A stretch of 64,000 bases of DNA, taken from contig NZ_JAKMCM010000007.1 of the NCBI RefSeq assembly GCF_022662015.1, positions 1 to 64,000 on the forward strand, in the 5' to 3' direction. A program made the translations under genes and the position numbers. The notes under the pieces were generated by a model, which searched no databases, was not told the origin of the DNA, and was given only the letters and a program-made list of their open reading frames with translations. Positions 53,580-62,352 of the stretch are shown here, in pieces. Positions within the stretch are counted from its first letter, which is position 1. Every line of letters begins with the position of its first letter. This DNA comes from Aestuariivivens sediminicola (lineage in GTDB: Bacteria; Bacteroidota; Bacteroidia; Flavobacteriales; Flavobacteriaceae).

Positions 53580-54413
53580 ATGAAGTTATTGAAATCGCTT
53601 TTGGATTTTTATATTAACAGTAGTTTACATGTTGCTTTATCGGTTATTTCATTGACTTATATGACGGGACTGAATTACAACGTCCATGTCGGTTTTAACT
53701 TCCTGATGTTTGTTTTTTTCGCAACCATAACCGGATATAATTTTGTTAAGTTTTATGGTCTGGCAAAATTTCATCACAGAAGTCTTGCCAATTGGCTAAA
53801 GTCCATTCAGGGGTTTTCATTTTTGTGTTTCATTTTAATGTTTTTTTACGCCACTAAATTGCGCAATCTCACGCTTTATTTTACCGGAGTACTGGCCCTA
53901 ATCACCTTTTTGTATGCCATTCCTGTTGTGCCCAAACGTTTTATCTATGACATACGGCCTAATTTAAGAAGTGTAGCCGGTCTAAAAATTTATATCATTG
54001 CACTGGTTTGGACGGCCGTTACGGTGATCCTGCCTTTAATTCAGCTTAATATTAACTTGGATGCCGATGTATTTGTCTACGGATGTCAACGATTTTTGTT
54101 CGTTGTTGTATTAATGTTGCCGTTTGAAATCAGGGATTTACGATATGACAGTTTAAAGCTGTCCACACTGCCTCAAAGTATAGGGGTGAAGGGCACAAAG
54201 ATTTTAGGGGGTATTCTTCTAGCGGTATTTTTTCTTTTGGAGTTCTTGAACAGGGCACTATTTTCCTATGAAACTCTTGTGGTCTTCGTCATATCTGTAA
54301 TGACCTTAGCCTGTTTAATTTTTGCCAAAGTCAATCAGGGGAAATATTACAGTGCATTCTGGGTAGAAGGACTGCCCATTTTTTGGCTGGTCATGCTCCT
54401 TTTCAGGCCTTAA
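53580..54413 (+). CDS. UbiA-like membrane protein
   Basis: The 277-residue protein has about eight hydrophobic helices and resembles UbiA prenyltransferases. The second Asp-rich motif is recognisable as FEIRDLRYDSLKLSTLPQSIG (about 180-200), matching the DxRDxxxD...TLP pattern. The first motif, normally NxxxDxxxD, is degenerate at TGYNFVKFYGLAKF (Asn only). It may have lost or changed prenyl transfer. It ends with a 4-base overlap against the converging anti-sigma gene. Confidence 0.72.
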   Translation: MKLLKSLLDFYINSSLHVALSVISLTYMTGLNYNVHVGFNFLMFVFFATITGYNFVKFYGLAKFHHRSLANWLKSIQGFSFLCFILMFFYATKLRNLTLYFTGVLALITFLYAIPVVPKRFIYDIRPNLRSVAGLKIYIIALVWTAVTVILPLIQLNINLDADVFVYGCQRFLFVVVLMLPFEIRDLRYDSLKLSTLPQSIGVKGTKILGGILLAVFFLLEFLNRALFSYETLVVFVISVMTLACLIFAKVNQGKYYSAFWVEGLPIFWLVMLLFRP

Positions 54414-54670
54414 TGCAGCTGTTCTTTCAGTGCCTTTTCAAAATTATCTTTTAGTTTTTCCTTGTCAGACTTATCCAGGAATTCAATATTCGATTTTGCT
54501 ATGGTCTTTGTAAGTTTTGTGTTGTTTTTCGTGTATTCACGGCAGGCCCTACAGTACAATAAGTGCAGGTTCAGTTTTATCTTTTCTAACAAGGTCGCAT
54601 TCTTATACTGTGTTTTATCACAGACATGATTTGCCTCTTCGCACGGAATGAATATTTTAAACTTACCCAT
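54410..54670 (-). CDS. Small ZAS-type anti-sigma factor-like protein
   Basis: Start chosen at 54670 (MGKFKIFIPCEEANHV), two bases after the sigma factor stop; the longer frame is read from the sigma gene. The 86-residue product carries the zinc anti-sigma motif HLLYCRAC (His-x3-Cys-x2-Cys) plus an upstream NHVC. It lacks a membrane helix, so it is a soluble regulator of the sigma factor upstream. Redox or zinc sensing is plausible by family analogy. Confidence 0.8.
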   Translation of the reverse strand: MGKFKIFIPCEEANHVCDKTQYKNATLLEKIKLNLHLLYCRACREYTKNNTKLTKTIAKSNIEFLDKSDKEKLKDNFEKALKEQLH

Positions 54671-54672
54671 AA

Positions 54673-55224
54673 TTAAAACCAATTTTCTTTTAAACATCCA
54701 GACATGGCAGTACGTGCTCTGTGAATAATCACCCATAGGTTAGACGGGGTTATATTGAGTTCATTACAAATCACCTCGGTTTCATAACCCTGTATGGTTT
54801 TCATTTTGAAAACCTCGGCTTGCTTTGGAGGCAGTTTGCTCAAACATTCAAATATGGCATCACCGAGTTCCGAATTCTGCAATTTATCCTCAGCATTTTT
54901 ATCGAATGGATCCGCCACACGTTCTTCCAACCAATCCCCCTCATGTTCTGAATCCTGATAATTCATTCTCACCTCTGCCTTGCCCTTGTTTGAGTTAATT
55001 TTGCGATAGTAATCAATAATTTTACGTTTTAAAATTGAAATTAGCCAAGTGCGTTCACTTGCTTCGCCCTTAAAATTAGACATGGATTTCAATGCAGCCA
55101 AAAATGTGTCCTGAACCAGATCCTGGGCCATATCATTATCACTCACCCTTGAAATAGTGTAATTGTATAAGTAATCCGCATATAAATCGATCCACTTATC
55201 AGGGTTGAGTTTGTTTTTGGACAT
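54673..55224 (-). CDS. ECF-type sigma-70 family RNA polymerase sigma factor
   Basis: The 183-residue product has region 2 (DLVQDTFLAALKSMSNFKGEA..RTWLISILKRKIIDYYR, about 36-79) and region 4 (LSKLPPKQAEVFKMKTIQGY then NITPSNLWVIIHRAR, about 128-174). Its stop is two bases before the ZAS protein gene, a classic sigma/anti-sigma operon. The regulon is unknown. Confidence 0.93.
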   Translation of the reverse strand: MSKNKLNPDKWIDLYADYLYNYTISRVSDNDMAQDLVQDTFLAALKSMSNFKGEASERTWLISILKRKIIDYYRKINSNKGKAEVRMNYQDSEHEGDWLEERVADPFDKNAEDKLQNSELGDAIFECLSKLPPKQAEVFKMKTIQGYETEVICNELNITPSNLWVIIHRARTAMSGCLKENWF

Positions 55225-55251
55225 TTCTTATTCTGCCTTTTTTTTGAATAT

Positions 55252-55259
55252 CAAAAATA
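55252..55259 (-). promoter_or_regulatory. Promoter -7 box for the sigma/anti-sigma operon
   Basis: CAAAAATA reads TATTTTTG on the minus strand, about 28 bases upstream of the sigma gene start. It is a housekeeping-type box, so basal expression would not need the ECF sigma itself. Confidence 0.55.
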
Positions 55260-55277
55260 GAATAAAAAAACGAATAA

Positions 55278-57317
55278 TTACTTTTCAATTAAGCCTGCTC
55301 TCCTGAGCAGTGCATCCGGTTTTGGTTCCTGACCTCTAAATCTCTTGTAAAGCAGCATTGGCTTTTCTGTTCCTCCTTTGGACAGGATATAATCCTTGAA
55401 CTTAGTAGCTACGATTGGATTGAAAATGCCTTTTTCTTTAAAATATTCAAAGGCATCTGCATCGAGAACCTCTGCCCATTTATAACTGTAATAACCTGAA
55501 GAATAACCGCCCTGAAAGATATGAGAAAACGATGTGCTCATGCAAGTAGATTCGGTTCTTGGATATAAGTCTGTAGCGCTGAACACCATATCCTCATGTG
55601 CTTTCACATTGTTGATCTGTGATGGATCTTTTGCATGCCAACTCATATCCAGGAGTCCAAATCGCAACTGACGCAAGGTTTGCATGCCCTGATGAAAGGT
55701 CGCTGATTCCTTTATTTTATCCACCAAATCCATGGGGATATTCTCTTGCGTCTCGTAATGCTTTGCAAATAATTCCAATGCCTCTTTTTCATAACACCAA
55801 TTCTCCATTATCTGACTGGGTAACTCGACAAAATCCCAATAGACACTTGTTCCGGATAAACTCGGATAGGTGGTGTTGGCCAGCATGCCGTGCAAGGCAT
55901 GTCCGAATTCATGAAATAATGTGGTTACTTCATTAAAAGTTAAGAGTGAAGGTTTGGTGCGCGTGGGTTTGGTAAAGTTACATACAATAGAGATGTGCGG
56001 CCGGCTATTCTCGCCATTTTTAATGTACTGAGGTTTATAGGAGGTCATCCAGGCGCCGTTGCGTTTTCCGGGTCTAGGAAAAAAATCCGCATACAAAATG
56101 GATATGAAGTCGCCCTTGGAGTTGCTGACGCGATAGGTGAGTACATCCTCGTGGTAGGTGTCAATGTTATCAATGCGCTCAAATTCCAGATCGAATAATT
56201 TATTGGTAATTGCAAAGGCGCCGTCGATAACGTTTTCCAATTTGAAATACGGTTTCAGCTGCTCATCATCGATACTAAATAATTTTTGTTTGAGCTTTTC
56301 AGAATAATAAGCACCATCCCATTTTTCGAGCCGGTCGATACCGTCTAACTGCTTTGCAAAGTTCTCTAAGTTTTTAAATTCCCTTTCCGCAGCTGGCTTT
56401 GCCTTTAACAACAGATCATTTATAAAGCTGCTGACCTTTTCCGGGCTTTCTGCCATGCGCTCTTCCAATACGAAATGCGCATGTGTTTGGTATCCTAAAA
56501 GAGCGGCGCGCTCATGTCTCAATTTTGCAATATCGAGAAGGATGTGTTGATTGTCGAGCGCGTTGCCGTGAAAGCCCTTACTCCCTGCCGCCAGGGTTAA
56601 TTCCTTTCGCAATTGTCTGTTATCGGCATAGGTCACAAAAGGAATATAACTTGGATAGTGCAAAGTAAAGAGCCAACCATCCTTGTGTTTTGATTCTGCC
56701 AGTTGTTTTGCAGCTTCTTTAGCACCATCAGGCAATCCCGACACCTCATCTTCTTGAGTCAAATGCATTTCAAAGTTATTGGTTTCAGCTAAAACATTTT
56801 CACCAAATTTCAGCTTTAACTGACTTAATTTTTTATCTATTTCCCTGAGCTTCGATTTTTTATCTTCAGGGAGGTTAGCGCCATTTCTCGCAAAGCTCTT
56901 GTACTTTTTTTCAAGTAAGGTCTGTTGCTCGGTATTCAGGTTTAAATCGGATTTGCAGTCATAAACGGCTTTAATTCTTTTAAAAAGGGCCTCGTTTAGG
57001 GTAATATCGTTACTGAATTCTGCTAATAAGGGAGAAACCTTCTGGGCAATCTTTTGAATGCTATCGTTAGTTTCGGCGGAATTCAAATTAAAAAACAAAC
57101 TTGATATCCGATCCAATTGTTCACCTGAAAATTCCAGAGCTTCGATGGTATTTTCAAATGTTGGGGACTCTGTAGTGTCAACAATAGTATCAATCTCCAT
57201 TTTAGCACTCGCTATGGCTGCTTTAAAGGCAGGCATGAAATGCGTATCCTTTATTTTTGAAAATGGGGCGGTGTTGTAAGGCGTTTTGAATTTTTGATTT
57301 AGGATATTACGCGCCAT
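55278..57317 (-). CDS. M3 family metallopeptidase (oligopeptidase A/Dcp type)
   Basis: The 679-residue zinc peptidase has the thimet-oligopeptidase motif LFHEFGHALHGML, with His469, Glu470 and His473, and the downstream ELPSQIMENWCYE with the third ligand Glu. The rest is the expected helical M3 fold. No signal peptide is seen, so it degrades peptides in the cytosol. The family includes OpdA and dipeptidyl carboxypeptidase; which activity applies cannot be told from the motif. Confidence 0.94.
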   Translation of the reverse strand: MARNILNQKFKTPYNTAPFSKIKDTHFMPAFKAAIASAKMEIDTIVDTTESPTFENTIEALEFSGEQLDRISSLFFNLNSAETNDSIQKIAQKVSPLLAEFSNDITLNEALFKRIKAVYDCKSDLNLNTEQQTLLEKKYKSFARNGANLPEDKKSKLREIDKKLSQLKLKFGENVLAETNNFEMHLTQEDEVSGLPDGAKEAAKQLAESKHKDGWLFTLHYPSYIPFVTYADNRQLRKELTLAAGSKGFHGNALDNQHILLDIAKLRHERAALLGYQTHAHFVLEERMAESPEKVSSFINDLLLKAKPAAEREFKNLENFAKQLDGIDRLEKWDGAYYSEKLKQKLFSIDDEQLKPYFKLENVIDGAFAITNKLFDLEFERIDNIDTYHEDVLTYRVSNSKGDFISILYADFFPRPGKRNGAWMTSYKPQYIKNGENSRPHISIVCNFTKPTRTKPSLLTFNEVTTLFHEFGHALHGMLANTTYPSLSGTSVYWDFVELPSQIMENWCYEKEALELFAKHYETQENIPMDLVDKIKESATFHQGMQTLRQLRFGLLDMSWHAKDPSQINNVKAHEDMVFSATDLYPRTESTCMSTSFSHIFQGGYSSGYYSYKWAEVLDADAFEYFKEKGIFNPIVATKFKDYILSKGGTEKPMLLYKRFRGQEPKPDALLRRAGLIEK

Positions 57318-57370
57318 AAGTTAAATATGTTAAATTTTTTCTTTACTATGCGTGCATAATAAAGTTTTTA

Positions 57371-57378
57371 TATATTTG
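57371..57378 (+). promoter_or_regulatory. Promoter -7 box of a possible small RNA
   Basis: TATATTTG matches TAnnTTTG on the plus strand, although both neighbouring genes are on the minus strand. It is followed about 50 bases later by a plus-strand terminator. Confidence 0.4.
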
Positions 57379-57383
57379 CGTCC

Positions 57384-57457
57384 GTAATTAAAGAGTGACT
57401 AACTCAAATTCATTATTGTTAATAATTAGAAACCTCGGGGAAACCTGAGGTTTTTTT
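57384..57457 (+). ncRNA. Candidate small RNA between the M3 peptidase gene and purE
   Basis: A plus-strand TATATTTG box (57371-57378) would start a transcript near 57384. It would end at a strong hairpin with a GAAA tetraloop and a seven-T tail (57430-57457), about 74 bases in all. No start codon lies between. The hairpin may instead only serve purE from the other side, so this is a candidate. Confidence 0.35.
57430..57457 (+). terminator. GNRA-loop terminator
   Basis: AAACCTCGGG pairs with CCTGAGGTTT (one G-T pair) around a GAAA loop, followed by seven T on the plus strand. The T run overlaps the purE stop codon. In the purE direction the tail is only weakly T-rich. Confidence 0.8.
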
Positions 57458-57938
57458 ATTTTAAGTCTTTTGATGATTTCTGAACTTTAATTTTAAGACC
57501 TTCTTTGTAGGCGATGATTTTATCGCGCACGCAACTGTCGTGCGCCCCAATAATCTGGGCTGCAAGTATACCGGCATTTTTAGCACCGTTCAATGCCACC
57601 GTTGCCACAGGAACACCTCCGGGCATCTGTAAGATAGACAGTACCGAGTCCCAGCCGTCAATGGAGTTACTGCTTTTAACGGGAACGCCAATAACAGGAA
57701 GCGGTGATAAAGAAGCTATCATTCCCGGTAAATGGGCTGCGCCACCCGCACCTGCTATAATAACGGCAAACCCCCTGGTATGGGCATGTTTACCGTAATC
57801 GAATAATTTTTCCGGGGTACGGTGTGCTGAAACAATATCCACTTCCACTTCGATATCAAATCCTTTCAAGATGTCTACAGCATCTTGCATAACGGGCAGA
57901 TCGCTTATACTCCCCATTATAATACCTACTTTACTCAT
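57456..57938 (-). CDS. purE: N5-carboxyaminoimidazole ribonucleotide mutase
   Basis: The 160-residue class I PurE rearranges N5-CAIR to CAIR in purine synthesis. It has the GIIMGSISDLPVM start (usually GSxSDxxxM), the SAHRTPE motif with the active-site His and the AGAGGAAHLPGM loop. It works after PurK, encoded 108 bases upstream on the same strand. Confidence 0.96.
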   Translation of the reverse strand: MSKVGIIMGSISDLPVMQDAVDILKGFDIEVEVDIVSAHRTPEKLFDYGKHAHTRGFAVIIAGAGGAAHLPGMIASLSPLPVIGVPVKSSNSIDGWDSVLSILQMPGGVPVATVALNGAKNAGILAAQIIGAHDSCVRDKIIAYKEGLKIKVQKSSKDLK

Positions 57939-58046
57939 AATATAGTTTAGCGGTCGAGCGTAGTCCAGACCTGAATTAAAATTAAATCTACTTGTTACCC
58001 CCTATATTCACTACGCCTATCTGCCCATTGGCAGTTTGAGGGCGCT

Positions 58047-59201
58047 TTATTCACTTATTACTTCAATCGATTTTTTAACCTCCTCTGCTATCTGTCTCGC
58101 CCTGTTAACGTCTTCATCGACAATCGTAACATGTCCCATTTTTCTGAAGGGGCGTGTTTGTCTTTTGCCATATACATGAGGGGTCACACCATCCATTTGC
58201 ATGATGTTTTCAATGTTTTTATAAACCACATTACCTGTGTAACCTTCGGCACCTACCAAATTCACCATAACGCCGCTCACTTTGCTATCGGTTCTCCCAA
58301 GCGGTAAATCCAATATGGCTCTCAAATGTTGTTCAAATTGCGATGTGTAACTCGCTTCTATGGTTTGATGTCCTGAATTATGAGGTCTGGGAGCTACTTC
58401 ATTGATTAAAATCTCATCGTTTTCAGTTTGAAACATTTCCACAGCCAGCAGACCGACATGCTTGAACGCTTCCGATGTTCTTAGGGCCACCGCTATGGCC
58501 TTTTGTGCGACGCTATCAGAAATTCGTGCCGGGCAAATCACGTATTCAACCTGATTTGCTTCCGGGTGAAACTCCATTTCTACAACCGGATAACTCTTCG
58601 ATTCGCCTTTAGCATTTCTGGCTACAATAACCGCCAATTCATTTTTAAAAGGAATCAAAGTTTCAGCGATGCATTCAACGTTAGGTAATCCTTGCAGGTC
58701 GTCTAAGTGTTTTACAATTTTAACCCCCTGGCCATCATATCCAAATCGTGCCGATTTCCATACAAAAGGCAGGGACAAACCGCCATGATTTATGGCCTCT
58801 TTAATTTCGGAGGTGTATGCAAAACGTGTAAACGAGGCAGTCGGTAATTGATTATCGACATAAAATAATTTCTGTTTCGCTTTATTCTGAATGATTCGCA
58901 AGGTTTTCGAAGAGGGGTATACCTTAACGCCTTCTTTTTCCAGATCCTCCAGGGCATCCACATTTACATTTTCTATTTCAAAGGTCAATACATCAACGCG
59001 TTTCCCGAAATTATAAACGGCATCGTAGTTCATTAGATCCCCTATGTGAAACTCATTACATGCGATATGACAGGGAGCGTCCTCACTGGCCTCTAAAACA
59101 CAGGTGTAGATATCAAATTTTCGGGTACAGTAGAGTAGCATTTTACCCAATTGACCACCACCTAAAATACCGAGTTTGAAATCTGACGAGAAGTAATTCA
59201 T
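58047..59201 (-). CDS. purK: N5-carboxyaminoimidazole ribonucleotide synthase
   Basis: The 384-residue ATP-grasp enzyme forms N5-CAIR from AIR, bicarbonate and ATP. It shows LGILGGGQLGKML at the N terminus (10-22), SARFGYDGQGVKIV and the metal/ATP-binding INEVAPRPHNSGHQTIEA. It feeds the PurE encoded downstream. A minus-strand TAnnTTTG box lies at 59239-59246. Confidence 0.97.
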   Translation of the reverse strand: MNYFSSDFKLGILGGGQLGKMLLYCTRKFDIYTCVLEASEDAPCHIACNEFHIGDLMNYDAVYNFGKRVDVLTFEIENVNVDALEDLEKEGVKVYPSSKTLRIIQNKAKQKLFYVDNQLPTASFTRFAYTSEIKEAINHGGLSLPFVWKSARFGYDGQGVKIVKHLDDLQGLPNVECIAETLIPFKNELAVIVARNAKGESKSYPVVEMEFHPEANQVEYVICPARISDSVAQKAIAVALRTSEAFKHVGLLAVEMFQTENDEILINEVAPRPHNSGHQTIEASYTSQFEQHLRAILDLPLGRTDSKVSGVMVNLVGAEGYTGNVVYKNIENIMQMDGVTPHVYGKRQTRPFRKMGHVTIVDEDVNRARQIAEEVKKSIEVISE

Positions 59202-59238
59202 TATATGTGTTTAGTCCAATAACTTAATTACGATTAGG

Positions 59239-59246
59239 CAAAAATA
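59239..59246 (-). promoter_or_regulatory. Promoter -7 box for purK-purE
   Basis: CAAAAATA is TATTTTTG on the minus strand, matching TAnnTTTG, 38 bases upstream of purK. Confidence 0.6.
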
Positions 59247-59309
59247 CATTTTAATATGAAATTACTTTGTAAATCCCTATTCAAAAATCGCAAATCTTAA
59301 ATCATTTAC

Positions 59310-59317
59310 TATCTTTG
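59310..59317 (+). promoter_or_regulatory. Promoter -7 box for hpt-adk
   Basis: TATCTTTG matches TAnnTTTG. It lies 22 bases before the TTG start at 59339 and leaves no room for an upstream ATG, supporting that start. Confidence 0.65.
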
Positions 59318-59338
59318 CTTTTTTAAGCAGATAAGACC

Positions 59339-60448
59339 TTGATAAAGCTTCACGACAAATACTTTAAACCATTTATTTCGGCGCAACAGATTGATCAGGC
59401 ATTAGGTCAAATGGCCTCTGAAATTGCCCGTGATGTAGGTGATGAAATCCCTGTATTTGTAGGGATTTTGAATGGGTCGTTTATGGTAGTGAGCGATTTT
59501 GTGAAAAAGTATCCCAAGCAATGCGAGGTCACATTTATTAAATTGGCCTCTTATGAGGGCGTAAAGTCCACAGAAGATATTGAACGTTTAATAGGGTTGA
59601 CCCAGGATCTGACGGGGCGAACAGTGATTATCCTGGAAGATATTATCGATTCCGGCAACACCCTGGCTGAGGTACACCGAATTTTTAAGAACGAAAAGGT
59701 AAAGACGCTAAAAATAGCCACTCTTTTTTACAAACCGGAAGCCTATAAAAAAGATTTTAAACTCCATTATATAGGTATTGAGATACCCAATAAATTCATT
59801 GTTGGTTTCGGATTGGACTACGATGGTTTGGGAAGACATTTACCTGAAGTATATCAAATTAAGGAAACACAGCATATGACGAACCTAGTGCTTTTTGGTC
59901 CTCCGGGTGCAGGAAAAGGAACCCAGGCTGAATTTTTAAAAGAAAAATATAATCTTGTACACATTTCTACCGGTGATGTGTTCAGATATAATATTAAGAA
60001 TGAAACGGCTTTGGGTATGCTGGCAAAATCCTATATGGATAAAGGCGCCTTAGTGCCGGATCAGGTCACCATCGATATGCTTAATGCGGAAGTTGAAAAG
60101 AATGCGGATGCCAATGGATTTATTTTCGACGGTTTTCCTCGAACCAATGCTCAGGCAAAAGCTTTAGATGAATTGATGGACAGTAAAGATTCCCAGATCA
60201 ATGCCATGATAGCCCTGGAAGTGGATGACGAGATTTTAGTCGAGCGCTTATTGAAACGGGGAAAAACCAGTGGAAGACCGGATGATGCCGATGCGTCCAT
60301 TATAAGGAATAGAATCACAGAATACTACAATAAAACGGCTATTTTAAAGGACTACTACACCGCACAGGATAAATATTATGGTGTAGATGGCGTGGGTAGC
60401 ATCGAAGACATTACGGGTCGATTGAGTGCGATCATTGATGCACTGTAG
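59339..60448 (+). CDS. Hypoxanthine phosphoribosyltransferase-adenylate kinase fusion
   Basis: One 369-residue frame encodes two complete purine-salvage enzymes. Residues 1-178 are a hypoxanthine phosphoribosyltransferase (PRPP motif VIILEDIIDSGNTL at about 99-112). Residues 180-369 are a full-length adenylate kinase beginning at an internal Met180, with P-loop GPPGAGKGT at 187-195, DGFPRT and a short LID. No stop separates them, so the fusion is direct, with almost no linker. The start is TTG at 59339, giving MIKLHDKYFKPF, the usual HPRT N terminus. Internal initiation at 59876 could also yield free adenylate kinase. It is divergent from purK and followed by obg. Confidence 0.92.
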   Translation: MIKLHDKYFKPFISAQQIDQALGQMASEIARDVGDEIPVFVGILNGSFMVVSDFVKKYPKQCEVTFIKLASYEGVKSTEDIERLIGLTQDLTGRTVIILEDIIDSGNTLAEVHRIFKNEKVKTLKIATLFYKPEAYKKDFKLHYIGIEIPNKFIVGFGLDYDGLGRHLPEVYQIKETQHMTNLVLFGPPGAGKGTQAEFLKEKYNLVHISTGDVFRYNIKNETALGMLAKSYMDKGALVPDQVTIDMLNAEVEKNADANGFIFDGFPRTNAQAKALDELMDSKDSQINAMIALEVDDEILVERLLKRGKTSGRPDDADASIIRNRITEYYNKTAILKDYYTAQDKYYGVDGVGSIEDITGRLSAIIDAL

Positions 60449-60474
60449 CTTGAACCGGATTGATCTGAAACCTA

Positions 60475-61473
60475 ATGACAGAGGGTAATTTTGTAGATTA
60501 TGTAAAAATGTACGTTGCTTCCGGAAATGGAGGCAAGGGTTCTGCACATTTACACCGCGAAAAATATATTGCAAAAGGGGGTCCGGATGGTGGTGATGGT
60601 GGTCGTGGCGGGCACGTTATTATCAGAGGTAATGCCAACCTGTGGACATTATTCCATTTAAAGTTTAAAAAACATGTACGTGCGGGACACGGTGGTCATG
60701 GTGGAAGCAGCAGAAGCACCGGGGCCGATGGAGAGGACGCCTATATCGATGTGCCATTAGGAACGGTTGTGCGCGACTCCGAAACCAATGCCGTTATTTT
60801 TGAAATTACCGAACATGGTGATGAGAAAATCATTGCCACCGGCGGTAAAGGGGGGCTGGGGAATTGGCATTTTAAGTCAGCCACGAACCAGACGCCGCGA
60901 TATGCCCAACCCGGTTTACCCCTCGAAGAAAAATATATCACCTTAGAACTAAAAGTGCTCGCCGATGTTGGTCTTGTAGGATTTCCGAATGCCGGGAAAT
61001 CCACCCTGTTGTCGGTATTGACCTCAGCAAAGCCAAAAATCGCAGATTACGAGTTTACAACGCTTAAGCCCAATCTGGGTATTGTGGCCTATCGTGATTT
61101 TCAGAGCTTTGTAATGGCCGATATTCCGGGAATCATTGAGGGCGCCGCAGAAGGTAAAGGCCTGGGGTATTATTTCCTGAGACATATTGAACGCAATTCG
61201 GTGTTGTTGTTTTTAATACCTGCCGATGCCAGTGATATTAAAAATCAATATGATATTTTACTCGATGAGTTGCGACGTTACAATCCGGAACTTTTAGATA
61301 AGGAACGCATCATTGCCATTTCAAAATCCGATATGTTAGATGATGAGTTAAAGGCCGAATTAAAAGCGGAACTGGATCATGAACTTCCTATTCCTTATTT
61401 GTTTATATCATCAGTAGCGCAACAAGGGCTTCAGGAATTAAAAGATATGCTCTGGAAGATATTGAATTCCTAG
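60475..61473 (+). CDS. obg: Obg family GTPase
   Basis: The 332-residue product has the glycine-rich Obg fold (about 1-158, with [14 protein letters not shown] and [16 protein letters not shown]) and a GTPase domain with G1 GFPNAGKST at about 167-175, G2 FTTLKPN, G3 DIPGIIEGA and G4 ISKSD. Obg links ribosome maturation with stress and growth control. The variable C-terminal domain is absent, as in many Bacteroidota. Its TAG stop shares the bases CTAG with the stop of the converging ftsE gene. Confidence 0.96.
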   Translation: MTEGNFVDYVKMYVASGNGGKGSAHLHREKYIAKGGPDGGDGGRGGHVIIRGNANLWTLFHLKFKKHVRAGHGGHGGSSRSTGADGEDAYIDVPLGTVVRDSETNAVIFEITEHGDEKIIATGGKGGLGNWHFKSATNQTPRYAQPGLPLEEKYITLELKVLADVGLVGFPNAGKSTLLSVLTSAKPKIADYEFTTLKPNLGIVAYRDFQSFVMADIPGIIEGAAEGKGLGYYFLRHIERNSVLLFLIPADASDIKNQYDILLDELRRYNPELLDKERIIAISKSDMLDDELKAELKAELDHELPIPYLFISSVAQQGLQELKDMLWKILNS

Positions 61474-62153
61474 GCTTTTCTTTGCACCACCTCATAAACT
61501 TCATTCTCGTCACACTTCAAGGTCTTACTCGGATATTTCAGAAGCAGCGCATAATCGTGCGTGGCCATAAGAATGGTATTCCCATTTTTGTTAATATCCT
61601 GAAGGACTTCCATAACTTCTACACTTGTCTGTGGGTCTAAATTGCCTGTGGGTTCATCGGCTAAAATAAGCTCTGGATTATTCAATAAAGCTCTGGCTAT
61701 AGCAATACGTTGCTGTTCGCCACCGGATAACTCATGTGGGAATTTAAAGCCTTTGGTTTTCATATCCACCTTAGTCAATACCTCCTCAACACGAGTCTGC
61801 ATTTCAGAGCTGTCCTTCCAACCCGTGGCTTTGAGTACGAACACTAAATTGTCGTTAACCGTTCTGTCGGTTAACAATTTAAAGTCCTGGAATATAACCC
61901 CCAATTTCCGTCTTAAAAATGGGATGTCTTTTTCTTTTAGGGTCTTCAAATCGTAATCCACAATATGTCCCTCACCTTCTTTTAAAGGTAAATCACCATA
62001 GAGGGTTTTCATAAAACTACTTTTTCCAGTTCCGGTCTTCCCGATCAGATAAACAAAGTCACCTCTATTAATCTCAACGTTAACATTAGATAAAACCAGG
62101 CTTTCACCTTGATATATTGACGCGTTTTTTAATTGGAGAATAGGGTCGGGCAT
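61470..62153 (-). CDS. ftsE: FtsE-like cell division ABC ATPase
   Basis: Start chosen at 62153 ([15 protein letters not shown]); the longer frame adds 30 low-complexity residues. The 227-residue ATPase has Walker [11 protein letters not shown], signature [18 protein letters not shown] and Walker [14 protein letters not shown], closest to FtsE, which with FtsX controls peptidoglycan hydrolases at division. ftsX is not adjacent in the window, so the name is a family call. Confidence 0.85.
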   Translation of the reverse strand: MPDPILQLKNASIYQGESLVLSNVNVEINRGDFVYLIGKTGTGKSSFMKTLYGDLPLKEGEGHIVDYDLKTLKEKDIPFLRRKLGVIFQDFKLLTDRTVNDNLVFVLKATGWKDSSEMQTRVEEVLTKVDMKTKGFKFPHELSGGEQQRIAIARALLNNPELILADEPTGNLDPQTSVEVMEVLQDINKNGNTILMATHDYALLLKYPSKTLKCDENEVYEVVQRKA

Positions 62154-62318
62154 CGTTTTGGACAAGTTAAAATTTAAAGGGTTAAAGTTAAACGTTTTCA
62201 GGTAAATAATACGACAAGTGTTCCTTTTAAATTGTATCCCCAATTACAATGACATCGTATTTAATAAAACCGTTTATAATTATAGCACGATTGTTGCGTT
62301 ATAAGATTTAGATTAAAT

Positions 62319-62326
62319 TATCTTTG
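62319..62326 (+). promoter_or_regulatory. Promoter for the TPR protein gene
   Basis: TATCTTTG matches TAnnTTTG, with TTG at 62294-62296 at a suitable -33 distance. The start codon is 27 bases downstream. Confidence 0.65.
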
Positions 62327-62352
62327 ATTCTTGAATTTAAACCCAATCGTTA

